A DNA stretch of 6,102 nucleotides from Verrucomicrobiota bacterium (GCA_003219995.1 QHRC01000122.1:1-6102), one strand, 5' to 3'. Positions 1 to 5,759 are shown, numbered from the stretch's first letter. Notes: generated by a model from the sequence alone, not told the origin. Made by a program: numbers and translations.

Positions 1-468
1 GGTTACGAGTTCAGCGCGGAGTTGCAGTATTACGCGATCGCGGCGCATTTTGCGGCGGAGGCGTTGCCGCAATTGTCGCAGCATTTTTTCCAGCAGGCGG
101 AGGAAGAGAAAGGTCATGCGCTGCGCTTCATCAAATACGTGGTCGATGCCGGCGGACGCGTTGTGATTCCGGGGATCGACGCGCCGAAGTCGAAATTCAA
201 GACCCCAAAGGACGCAGTAAAGCTTTCCCTTGACCAGGAAATTCACGTCACCCAGCAGATCAACGGACTGGTGGGATTGGCGCGAAAAGAGAACGATTAT
301 ATCACGATCAACTTCCTGCAGTGGTTCCTGACCGAGCAGCTCGAAGAAGTTTCGTCGATGGATAATCTGCTCAAAATCGTCGAGCGCGCCGGGACCGATC
401 TGCTTCAGGCGGACGAATACCTGGCCCGGGTCGGGCTGCGGACGATGCCGGAGCCGCCGGCAACGTGA
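1..468 (+). CDS. Ferritin, 3' part (5' end outside window)
   Basis: Iron-storage ferritin of the bacterial FtnA type, a cytoplasmic cage protein that oxidises Fe(II) and stores it as mineral. Reading frame 1 is open from the first base, giving 155 residues to the TGA at 466-468; the true start lies upstream, so roughly the first ten residues are missing compared with E. coli FtnA (165 aa). Counted from the first visible residue, the ferroxidase ligands line up with FtnA: E7 (in AELQYY), E36 and H39 (ExxH in EEEKGHA), E80 (in DQEIHVTQQIN), and E112-Q113 with E115/E116 in NFLQWFLTEQLEE. That last segment is close to the FtnA segment NFLQWYVSEQHEEE. The helix pattern of a four-helix bundle is complete to the C-terminus. 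An internal TTG at 22 is not the start, because conserved first-helix sequence precedes it. The M1 repeat begins 14 bases after the stop. Family assignment is firm; a Dps or bacterioferritin is less likely given the FtnA-like fourth helix. Confidence 0.93.
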   Translation, partial: GYEFSAELQYYAIAAHFAAEALPQLSQHFFQQAEEEKGHALRFIKYVVDAGGRVVIPGIDAPKSKFKTPKDAVKLSLDQEIHVTQQINGLVGLARKENDYITINFLQWFLTEQLEEVSSMDNLLKIVERAGTDLLQADEYLARVGLRTMPEPPAT

Positions 469-474
469 CGTTGC
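460..474. repeat. 15-base palindrome with the ferritin stop codon in its loop
   Basis: GCAACG (460-465) and CGTTGC (469-474) are perfect complements, and the three bases between them are the TGA stop of the ferritin gene. A short T run (TTTT, 481-484) follows seven bases after the stem. It could be a small terminator-like or RNA-stability hairpin, but a six-pair stem with a three-base loop and a distant T run is weak support. Confidence 0.35.
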
Positions 475-482
475 ATCCAGTT

Positions 483-538
483 TTCTGCCACTGAGGGACT
501 CCGAAAGTCTTCGCGAGCAGGCAGCCGGTTCCTACACC
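483..538 (+). repeat. Intergenic hairpin repeat M1, copy A
   Basis: First of three copies of a dispersed element of about 55 bases. Outer stem: CTGCC (485-489) pairs with GGCAG (520-524). Inner stem: CTCCGAA (499-505) pairs with TTCGCGAG (510-517) with one bulged C at 514, closing a four-base loop AGTC (506-509). The 22 bases 498-519 match 1098-1119 of copy B at 21 positions, and the 18 bases 510-527 are identical to 5829-5846 of copy C. It follows the ferritin stop by 14 bases in the sense orientation, so it would sit in the 3' untranslated region of that mRNA. Function unknown; a terminator, an mRNA 3'-end stabiliser or a mobile REP-type sequence are all possible. Confidence 0.75.
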
Positions 539-600
539 AAGATCGACATCTTCACCGCTGCACGCCGCGAAGCCTGCATCATAAGCGGCTTACGATGCAC

Positions 601-662
601 CGATCGACGGTCATCCGCCTTCGCTTGAAAGCTACGGCGCGACAGGTAGACCGCCGCTACAG
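601..662 (+). repeat. Palindromic repeat M2, long copy with internal REP-like palindrome
   Basis: The outer parts CGACGGTCAT (605-614) and AGACCGCCGCTACAG (648-662) are identical to two blocks that are directly adjacent at 1059-1083. Here they are separated by 33 extra bases (615-647), which hold a REP-like hairpin: CGCC 616-619 with GGCG 636-639, and inner GCTT/AAGC arms at 623-632. The outer CGGTC (608-612) and GACCG (649-653) remain complementary, so the whole can fold as nested palindromes. No coding potential is apparent. I recall boxes of this kind as common in verrucomicrobial genomes, but that is memory, not a search result. Confidence 0.7.
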
Positions 663-711
663 GAGTCAGTCTAAGGCTTGCGTCACGGATTGTTCGGGCT
701 TATCGCGACTT

Positions 712-1014
712 ATGAATCCAAGAATTACAAGTTTATTGGTGGCGTTGAGTTTTTCGTTGAGCGGCGGCGCATTCGCCGCCGGTGCGAAGAGCTATCAAAT
801 CACGGGAACGGTGGTGGCGGCGACCGGTAGCATGGTGACGGTGCAAAAGGGAACGGAGCGACTGGAGATTGATCTCGATCCGACGACGAAAGGTTCGGCC
901 GATCTAAAGGTCGGCTCGACCGTCACTGTGACCTACGTCATGAGCGCGACGAAAATAGGGACGAGCTCTGCTTCAGCGGAACCAAGTTCGCCCAGTCCCG
1001 CGTCTTCGCCCTGA
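712..1014 (+). CDS. Small secreted protein, DUF5666-like, Ser/Pro-rich tail
   Basis: 100-residue exported protein of unknown function. Residues 1-22 form a signal peptide: a short basic start (MNPR), a hydrophobic stretch LLVALSFSL and an AFA cleavage site before AGAKSY. The mature part, about residues 27-80, has the alternating pattern of a small beta-barrel: ITGTVVAATGSMVTVQKG, then a strand with LEIDLDPTT, then LKVGSTVTVTYV. This resembles DUF5666/OB-like secreted proteins that are frequent in Verrucomicrobiota and Acidobacteria. The last 20 or so residues are low-complexity Ser/Pro/Ala. The start at 712 is chosen over an in-frame ATG at 595 because the signal peptide begins exactly there and the upstream extension (595-711) reads through repeat M2. 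There is no clear Shine-Dalgarno in front of 712. The gene converges on the DUF1761 gene across a repeat-filled gap. Coding status is likely; the family call is tentative. Confidence 0.68.
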   Translation: MNPRITSLLVALSFSLSGGAFAAGAKSYQITGTVVAATGSMVTVQKGTERLEIDLDPTTKGSADLKVGSTVTVTYVMSATKIGTSSASAEPSSPSPASSP

Positions 1015-1058
1015 TCGGAATTCTCCGCGCTTTGTGCGCCGGGTACGGTCGATGATTT

Positions 1059-1083
1059 CGACGGTCATAGACCGCCGCTACAG
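1059..1083 (+). repeat. Palindromic repeat M2, compact copy
   Basis: A 25-base box containing the perfect inverted repeat CGGTC (1062-1066) / GACCG (1070-1074) around the three bases ATA. Both halves are identical to the two blocks flanking the 33-base insert in the long copy at 601-662. It directly abuts copy B of the M1 hairpin, making a composite element of about 80 bases in the convergent gap after the secreted-protein gene. Confidence 0.7.
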
Positions 1084-1138
1084 TTCTGCCGCTGAAGACT
1101 CCGAAAGTATTCGCGAGCAAGGCAGCGGCCACTACACC
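1084..1138 (+). repeat. Intergenic hairpin repeat M1, copy B
   Basis: Outer stem CTGCC (1086-1090) with GGCAG (1121-1125). Inner stem CTCCGAA (1099-1105) with TTCGCGAG (1110-1117), one bulged C at 1114, loop AGTA (1106-1109). It lies 69 bases after the stop of the plus-strand secreted-protein gene. Its right end, CTACACC (1132-1138), runs into the minus-strand DUF1761 gene and contains that gene's stop codon (complement of 1132-1134). A hairpin in a convergent gap could serve transcripts from both sides, but there is no clear T run. Confidence 0.75.
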
Positions 1139-1554
1139 GCCGGCTTGCGCCAGGCGCCGAGGACGAGGCCGCTGATTGCGAAGCCCAGAAGTGGCCGGCC
1201 CATGTCGATGAAGACAAGCGGCCACGGATTAGTTTCGAAGGCGGAGAACGCGGAAATGGTCGCGTATTCAACGAATAAGAACGCGAACCAGCAGACGAGC
1301 GCGATTTTCAAACCGCATGTGGCACTCGGCGCGTTCAACCGCGCAATTAGCCATGCGAGTGTGTAGTTGACGAAGATCGCCGCAATGATCGCGATCAAGT
1401 ACGGCACAAAACTGTGCGTCCGCTCGATGTCAGTCATCGTCTTGGCGTGAAGATTCAACCACATGTCGCCAAAGATCGCGTACCAGCCCCAGCCAACCAG
1501 TTGATGGACAGCGACAAGAATCCAAACGGCAAGATGATTAATCTTGTTGTTCAT
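1132..1554 (-). CDS. DUF1761 family small membrane protein
   Basis: 140-residue integral membrane protein with four predicted helices at about residues 7-27, 50-70, 80-100 and 112-134. The N-terminus (NHLAVWILVAVHQLVGWGWY, then FGDMW) fits the DUF1761 pattern in which an Asn near the start and a GxxWY motif in the first helix are followed by a short FGxxW segment. No biochemical function is established for the family that I know of. The start at 1554 gives the expected N-terminus; only a weak A-rich stretch (AAGAAAA) precedes it, and the ten bases before the ATG are the palindrome AAAAGCTTTT. It is the last of three minus-strand genes, 58 bases after the methyltransferase stop, with a strong hairpin (1578-1602) between them. 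Its TAG stop lies in repeat M1 copy B, so the final codons may derive from that repeat. Confidence 0.8.
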   Translation of the reverse strand: MNNKINHLAVWILVAVHQLVGWGWYAIFGDMWLNLHAKTMTDIERTHSFVPYLIAIIAAIFVNYTLAWLIARLNAPSATCGLKIALVCWFAFLFVEYATISAFSAFETNPWPLVFIDMGRPLLGFAISGLVLGAWRKPAV

Positions 1555-1577
1555 AAAAGCTTTTCTTGAGTATCCAA

Positions 1578-1602
1578 CGGCTGCAATTTCGATTGCAAGC
1601 CG
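1578..1602. repeat. Strong hairpin between methyltransferase and DUF1761 genes
   Basis: CGGCTGCAAT (1578-1587) pairs with ATTGCAAGCCG (1592-1602), ten base pairs with one bulged A, closing a four-base loop TTCG (1588-1591). In the direction of the genes it starts about ten bases after the methyltransferase stop and ends 23 bases before the DUF1761 ATG. No T run follows on the minus strand, so it is not a canonical intrinsic terminator. An attenuator, processing site or mRNA-stability structure is possible. Confidence 0.5.
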
Positions 1603-1612
1603 ATTCGGGCCA

Positions 1613-2305
1613 TTACTTGGGAGGAAAAAGCAGTTTGGACCGACGATCGATCACTGCGCCTTGATCCAGGAAAAATTCGCGCAGGTCGTCCGTATAAAAC
1701 GAACCATCACGGGTCGGGTTCAGATCCAGAAAGATCCGGCCACCCGCGCGCAAATGCTGCTTCGCGTCTTGCAAAAAGTAGTCCCACTCGGCGACTCCCC
1801 ACGGGGTCGCCTGCAAAGGGCCGGAAAATCCGATGGAGAACGCGGTGATCCAATCGTAGTGCGCACCAGTTTCCGGGAGCGGGCTGAATTTTTCGATGCG
1901 ATGAACGATGCGCCGCAGGCCAAACAATTCGAACATTTCGCGAAAAAGCGGATAGTTATCGAGGTCGATCCCGAGCCCGCTGTGGCCCAGGACACGTGTC
2001 ACGAACAGAAAATATCCAGCGCCCGAACCAAGATCGAGAATCCGCTGGGCTGGCATCCGATCGAGCCCGAGGTCCTGGGCGCGACGAATGTTTAATTTCA
2101 AAAAGCGCTCAGCCTCGACATATTTCGGAAAGTCGCGGCTTCCAGGTACTCCATGGGTTTGCCGGATCCGTTTCAACTCGGCCTGGTCAATTTGCGACAT
2201 GAAGCGGCTGACTGACAGTGGGCGCACTGCGCGAGCGACGGCGCGTTTAAAGCTTACCGCGACCGCTGGATCAGCCAGCTTTCGGATTTTGTGTGAGAGT
2301 TTCAT
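1613..2305 (-). CDS. Class I SAM-dependent methyltransferase, substrate unknown
   Basis: 230-residue cytoplasmic protein with a Rossmann-type S-adenosylmethionine-binding core. Motif I is ILDLGSGAGYF (residues 89-99). The acidic end of strand 2 is in GIDLDN (112-117), where D114 or D116 would contact the SAM ribose. The strand-5 region is LRAGGRIFLDLNP (185-197), the usual 'pathway end' pattern after a helix of the kind YFLQDAKQHL. The first 80 residues are basic and helical and may give substrate specificity. Nothing indicates whether the target is a small molecule, lipid, protein or RNA. The start at 2305 is backed by a GGAG ribosome binding site eight bases upstream. The gene lies 77 bases after the GreA stop and 58 bases before DUF1761 on the same strand, so co-transcription is plausible. 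Fold assignment is firm, function is not. Confidence 0.87.
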   Translation of the reverse strand: MKLSHKIRKLADPAVAVSFKRAVARAVRPLSVSRFMSQIDQAELKRIRQTHGVPGSRDFPKYVEAERFLKLNIRRAQDLGLDRMPAQRILDLGSGAGYFLFVTRVLGHSGLGIDLDNYPLFREMFELFGLRRIVHRIEKFSPLPETGAHYDWITAFSIGFSGPLQATPWGVAEWDYFLQDAKQHLRAGGRIFLDLNPTRDGSFYTDDLREFFLDQGAVIDRRSKLLFPPK

Positions 2306-2313
2306 GCGTCAAA

Positions 2314-2317
2314 CTCC
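2314..2317 (-). promoter_or_regulatory. Shine-Dalgarno GGAG for the methyltransferase gene
   Basis: On the minus strand GGAG precedes the ATG at 2305 by eight bases. It is the clearest ribosome binding site in the window and fixes the start; the other genes here have weak or no recognisable Shine-Dalgarno. Confidence 0.6.
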
Positions 2318-2382
2318 ATTGGCGCAAGCGTGCTTCATGACATTGCGTCAAGAGCGCGCGCGCAAACGGGGGCGCGAATTCA

Positions 2383-4266
2383 TCAGGCGCTTACTGCGTC
2401 GACGGTCGCGGGGTCGCCTACTTCAACCGGGGTCTGATCGATCGGAGCTGCTGAGATCGCAACGATCTCAGATGTGCCTGCTCCCTCGTCTTTATTCAGG
2501 GTTACGACATCACCGACTTTATGACCCATCAACGCCTGGCCGATCGCAGTTTGGTACGAAATAATATGACGCTCGGGGGCACCGTCCCATGCGCCCAGAA
2601 TCGTATAGGTTTCCTCTTTTCCAGAATCCGGTTCGCGCAACGTAACGATGGTGCCGATGGAAACGCGCGACGTATCCGGATTTTCAAACGCGGTGCCACG
2701 CGCACTGTGCAACGCTTGCTCGAGTTCGGCCTTGCGCCGCATGAGCACGGCTTGCATTTGTTTCGCCGCTTTGAATTCAAAATTTTCGCTGAGATCGCCA
2801 TACGACCGTGCCAGCGCGATCTCCTTGCTGTTCTCAGGGATTTTCTTTTTCACCAACTCTTCGTGTTCCGCTCGCCGCTTTGCCAAACTGCTCCAGGAGA
2901 CAATGAGAGCCGCTGCCTTTTCTTCTCGTTGTCCGCCGGTGATCATCATCGCGAGTTCGGGATAAAGTTTAACGATCCGGGCCAGAAGCGACCGTTTCGT
3001 CAATTCGTCGAACGCCGGGGTGATGAGGAGTCGCCGCACGGTATCGCGCGCAACACCGACACCGGCGCCGGCAAACATGTCCCCAATTAACTCTCGATCC
3101 TCGAGGACAAGATCGCGCAGCCGATTGGCGCGACTCTCCCGGTGTTGATCGCGTTCCACCGCTGCCAGGATCGCCGTCAAAAGATCAGGCGTGATCAATT
3201 CGCGCCACGCGCCATCGCGTTCTTTGCACAGCCAGATAAGCATTTCGCTGGTGGCGGAATGTTCCCGGATGCTGCGCTCGAATGCGGCACGCAGCTCCGC
3301 TTCTTCCCCGAGCTCGGCAAACACTCGCGCGATTTGCGAAACCACCCGCGCGCCGCTTCCGTAGATCAAGCGCAGCGCATAGTTCATCCAGCGTTCCCCG
3401 AGCGCTTCAGGCAGAGCTTGCAGAATTCGTTTTTCCTTGGCGGCGGGCAAATTCGGCAGGATCGACATCAACCGCGGCTCTTCCGCAGCGATCATTTTGG
3501 CCACGGTCAAACCGACGTGCGTTGTTCTTAGTTGCGGAATGCGCGCGAGCAGATCATCGCGGCCGAGCAGCAATTCAAACGAAAGCTCCGGATGCAGCTT
3601 TTGATTGCGGGCGGCGGCGTTTTCAATGGCGGCGATAATCGGCTGCAACTGTTTGTCCGGTTCCTTAAATTCATCGGCCAGTTTGATGATTTGATCGAGA
3701 GCAGCGCCCTGTTCCTTGGGCCGGCGAGCCCGACCAAAAGCCGCGAGCAATTCATCGGCTGGCGAAACCGGCGCGGAACGAAGCTGGATCGGTTCGTTCT
3801 TTTTTGTCGGAATAAAAAAATGCCCGTCTTTCTTGAGGAGCTTTTTGGTCGACTCCCACCAGCGTTTCCATTCCACTTCGGTAAAGACGTCGCCGATCAG
3901 CCATTCGGCGATCTGCGGCACGGTGGCGTTACCGCCTGCGCTCTCGAGAATATTCCGAACGATCGCGGCTGGGGCTTCCCTGGCCAGTTTTTTGATCGCG
4001 TCCAAGTCGCTCGCCTTACGCGCGAGAAAATGTTCTGGCGGGATGGCGGCGAGATTTTCCGCCGCGTACTGCAATTGCATCGGGTGCGCTTTCTTACCCG
4101 CGAAATCGATGATGATCTGGTTGAGGAGCAGGTTCCACTCGGAGACGCGGCCGAAGCCCCAGCTTTTATGCAGACAAAAAGTTCCGGGTTTGAGTTTATC
4201 GAGCTGCTCAGCGGCTTTTGCAGTTAGCTTCCCGGATTCAACGAGTTTTTGCAGTTCCGCATCCAT
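2383..4266 (-). CDS. greA: Long GreA-type transcript cleavage factor with large N-terminal extension
   Basis: 627-residue protein whose C-terminal quarter is a complete GreA; the rest is an extension absent from ordinary GreA (about 158 aa). GreA enters the RNA polymerase secondary channel and stimulates cleavage of backtracked RNA. From about residue 455 there is a basic coiled coil (LAKRRAEHEELVKKKIP) whose tip carries YGDLSENFEFKAAK (489-502). D491 and E494 match the catalytic acidic pair D41/E44 of E. coli GreA (HGDLKENAEYHAA). The FKBP-like C-terminal domain follows, with VSIGTIVTL and IISYQTAIGQALMGHKVGDVV. About 25 residues of Ala/Val/Asp-rich tail end the protein. At the N-terminus, residues 26-75 (GTFCLHKSWGFGRV, then a strand with IIIDFAG) look like a small Tudor/CarD-like barrel. 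Residues 80-450 are mostly alpha-helical and may form a repeat solenoid. Long GreA proteins with such extensions are known in Chlamydia (about 715 aa from memory), suggesting a PVC-type architecture. First gene of the minus-strand cluster; ATG at 4266 lacks a clear Shine-Dalgarno. Confidence 0.88.
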   Translation of the reverse strand: MDAELQKLVESGKLTAKAAEQLDKLKPGTFCLHKSWGFGRVSEWNLLLNQIIIDFAGKKAHPMQLQYAAENLAAIPPEHFLARKASDLDAIKKLAREAPAAIVRNILESAGGNATVPQIAEWLIGDVFTEVEWKRWWESTKKLLKKDGHFFIPTKKNEPIQLRSAPVSPADELLAAFGRARRPKEQGAALDQIIKLADEFKEPDKQLQPIIAAIENAAARNQKLHPELSFELLLGRDDLLARIPQLRTTHVGLTVAKMIAAEEPRLMSILPNLPAAKEKRILQALPEALGERWMNYALRLIYGSGARVVSQIARVFAELGEEAELRAAFERSIREHSATSEMLIWLCKERDGAWRELITPDLLTAILAAVERDQHRESRANRLRDLVLEDRELIGDMFAGAGVGVARDTVRRLLITPAFDELTKRSLLARIVKLYPELAMMITGGQREEKAAALIVSWSSLAKRRAEHEELVKKKIPENSKEIALARSYGDLSENFEFKAAKQMQAVLMRRKAELEQALHSARGTAFENPDTSRVSIGTIVTLREPDSGKEETYTILGAWDGAPERHIISYQTAIGQALMGHKVGDVVTLNKDEGAGTSEIVAISAAPIDQTPVEVGDPATVDAVSA

Positions 4267-4376
4267 TCAAGGGTCGCACAAGTTACGATGAACGATCAGG
4301 ATGGGCGAGAAAAAAACTCGAACGCGCCCTGTTGTTTACGATTGCCGCGAGGCTTGTGGCATGAAACGCTGCAACG
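4267..4376. other. Divergent spacer between the greA and terC-family genes
   Basis: These 110 bases must hold the start signals of two divergent genes unless either is transcribed from further away. No convincing -35/-10 pair could be assigned on either strand and neither start codon has a good Shine-Dalgarno. The only marked structure is CGAG (4306-4309) and CTCG (4317-4320) around a run of seven A (4310-4316), partly extended by GGG (4303-4305) and CCC (4327-4329). I see nothing resembling the conserved yybP-ykoY manganese riboswitch that precedes many TerC/Alx genes, and the spacer is short for one. Confidence 0.4.
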
Positions 4377-5312
4377 ATGTCGACGAGCATTTGGTTTTGG
4401 ATCGCATTCAACGGGGGCGTTTTCATCGCGCTGATTGTCGATCTTGTCAGCTTCAAGCGGCGCGACCGGGCCTTAAGCATGCGTGCCGCGGCGCAACGGA
4501 GCGCCATCTGGATGGTGCTTTCGCTTCTCTTCAATCTGCTGGTCTGGAAATTGCGCGGTCCAGACAGTGCGCTCGATTTTCTGACCTGTTATCTCATCGA
4601 ATACTCGCTCAGCGTCGACAACATTTTCATTTTTGTTCTGATCTTCACTTACTTCCGCGTCCCGCCCATCGCGCAACATCGCGTGCTCGTGTGGGGCATT
4701 CTTGGCGCGCTGATCATGCGCGGGGTCATGATTTGGCTCGGCGTCACCCTGGTCGCGCGTTTTCATTTCGTTCTTTATCTCTTCGGCGTGTTTCTGCTGA
4801 TCACCGCCATTCGAATGTTTTCCGGCAAATATGGTCAACGCGATTTCGAAAAGAGCTTCATCATGCGGTGCTGTCGAAAATGGATCTGGGTCACGCCGGA
4901 TTTTCGCGAGGCAAACTTTATGGCGAAGATCGACAGTCGCTGGATGTTCACGCCGCTGGCGCTCGTCCTCATCCTCATCGACGTGATGGACCTGGTCTTC
5001 GCGGTTGATTCCATTCCGGCCGTTTTCGCGATCACGCGCGATGCCTTCATCGTTTATACGTCGAACATTTGCGCGATTCTCGGCTTGCGTTCGCTTTATT
5101 TTCTGCTCGCGAACCTGATCAACCGTTTCATCTATCTGAAAGCCGGCCTCGCCCTCGTCCTCGCCTTTGTTGGAATCAAGATGATCGTGGCGGACTATTT
5201 CCCGGTGCCGACGCCGATCTCGCTTGCCCTGATCGTGTTCATCCTTGCCGTCACTATTACTATCTCGATGATCGTGACCCAGAACCGGACCGCGGCTGAG
5301 AACCGAAAATAA
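4377..5312 (+). CDS. TerC/Alx family integral membrane protein, putative metal exporter
   Basis: 311-residue polytopic inner-membrane protein, about the size of E. coli Alx (321 aa). Family members have been linked to tellurite resistance, alkaline stress and, more recently, manganese export or metallation of exported proteins. Both hallmark repeats are present. The first is EYSLSVDNIFIFVLIF (residues 75-90), with E75, D81 and N82. The second is DLVFAVDSIPAVFAIT (205-220), with D205, D211 and S212. The acidic residues within the helices are the presumed metal ligands. SNICAILGLRSLYFLL (229-244) and a final helix GIKMIVADYF (266-275) are also typical. About nine hydrophobic segments span residues 5-300, with a cytoplasmic-type basic loop around 145-190. 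ATG at 4377 begins the first helix with family-like spacing; no strong Shine-Dalgarno. The next gene starts 45 bases downstream. Family call is firm; the substrate is not determined by sequence. Confidence 0.93.
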   Translation: MSTSIWFWIAFNGGVFIALIVDLVSFKRRDRALSMRAAAQRSAIWMVLSLLFNLLVWKLRGPDSALDFLTCYLIEYSLSVDNIFIFVLIFTYFRVPPIAQHRVLVWGILGALIMRGVMIWLGVTLVARFHFVLYLFGVFLLITAIRMFSGKYGQRDFEKSFIMRCCRKWIWVTPDFREANFMAKIDSRWMFTPLALVLILIDVMDLVFAVDSIPAVFAITRDAFIVYTSNICAILGLRSLYFLLANLINRFIYLKAGLALVLAFVGIKMIVADYFPVPTPISLALIVFILAVTITISMIVTQNRTAAENRK

Positions 5313-5357
5313 ATGTTGCTTTCCTCTTTGGAAGTTTGATTAGCTTAGAATTGCTTT

Positions 5358-5759
5358 ATGAAAACTCTGCTCGCGGCTGCTTTCGCTCTCGCTATCGCCG
5401 GTAGTTTATTCGCCGATATTCAAGATCCGCCTTCGAACGATTACGGGCCGACGCGAAAACTGGGCCGCGGCCTGTCGAACTTCGCTCTCGCCCCGGCGGA
5501 GATTCCAGTCACGGTCGCGAAAATCAACAAGGACGAAGGTAATGCCGCCGCGGCTGGTTATGGAGTTGTGCGCGGAATCGGCCGCTCGGCGGCCCGGCAC
5601 ATTGCGGGCCTTGTTGAGATTTTTACCTTTACGTCTCCACATTACGGAACTTACTATCCGCGGCTCACGAGCGATATTCCGTGGATTCACGCAGGCTATT
5701 CGGAATTCCCCCCAGAGCTTGGCAACGAATCGAAGTATTCTTACGTACGCGATTATTGA
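5358..5759 (+). CDS. Secreted protein of the TIGR04073 (exosortase-system-associated) type
   Basis: 133-residue exported protein. Signal peptide at residues 1-19 (MKTLLAAAFALAIAGSLFA, cleavage before DIQDPP). The mature part carries the pattern I associate with TIGR04073: KLGRGLSN (34-41), then EIP (48-50), then a glycine-rich amphipathic stretch GYGVVRGIGRSAARHIAGLVEI (66-87) followed by FTF and aromatic residues (SPHYGTYYP). The family is described as co-occurring with exosortase/PEP-CTERM systems, mostly in Verrucomicrobiota; its role is unknown. The C-terminus has no PEP-CTERM motif, so it is not itself a sorting substrate. The 45-base gap after the TerC gene is AT-rich with TAGAAT 6 bases before the ATG but no Shine-Dalgarno, so it may have its own promoter or be read through. 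Repeats and hairpins follow the stop. Family call is from recalled motif; coding status is secure. Confidence 0.8.
   Translation: MKTLLAAAFALAIAGSLFADIQDPPSNDYGPTRKLGRGLSNFALAPAEIPVTVAKINKDEGNAAAAGYGVVRGIGRSAARHIAGLVEIFTFTSPHYGTYYPRLTSDIPWIHAGYSEFPPELGNESKYSYVRDY

Noticed and set aside
595..711. In-frame N-terminal extension of the secreted-protein gene from an ATG at 595
   Set aside because: The extension is translated from repeat M2, is basic and without family-like sequence, and would bury the clear signal peptide that starts at 712.
938..1271. Minus-strand open frames at 938-1225 and 1065-1271
   Set aside because: They overlap repeat M2/M1 and the ends of two better-supported genes, and their translations are Arg/Ser-rich with no domain pattern.
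2306..2382. Terminator between greA and the methyltransferase, and the repeated TGCGTCAA at 2305-2312 and 2344-2351
   Set aside because: The GC-alternating stretch can pair with itself in several ways but has no T run, and a single 8-base repeat is within chance.
3532..4291. Long plus-strand open frames opposite the greA gene (up to 231 codons)
   Set aside because: They are antisense shadows of a GC-rich gene; the minus-strand frame has intact GreA motifs and the antisense products show no recognisable domain.
4267..4376. Manganese (yybP-ykoY) riboswitch upstream of the TerC gene
   Set aside because: The spacer is only 110 bases and shows none of the conserved loops; the hairpin around the A run does not resemble the riboswitch.
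4301..5008. A 235-codon plus-strand frame overlapping the TerC gene
   Set aside because: It is out of frame with the strongly conserved TerC sequence and its product is rich in Arg/His/Cys without structure.
5316..5351. Possible sigma-70 promoter before the TIGR04073-type gene, with TAGAAT at 5346-5351
   Set aside because: TAGAAT resembles a -10 box but no -35-like sequence lies at 16-18 bases, and the box would leave almost no leader before the ATG.
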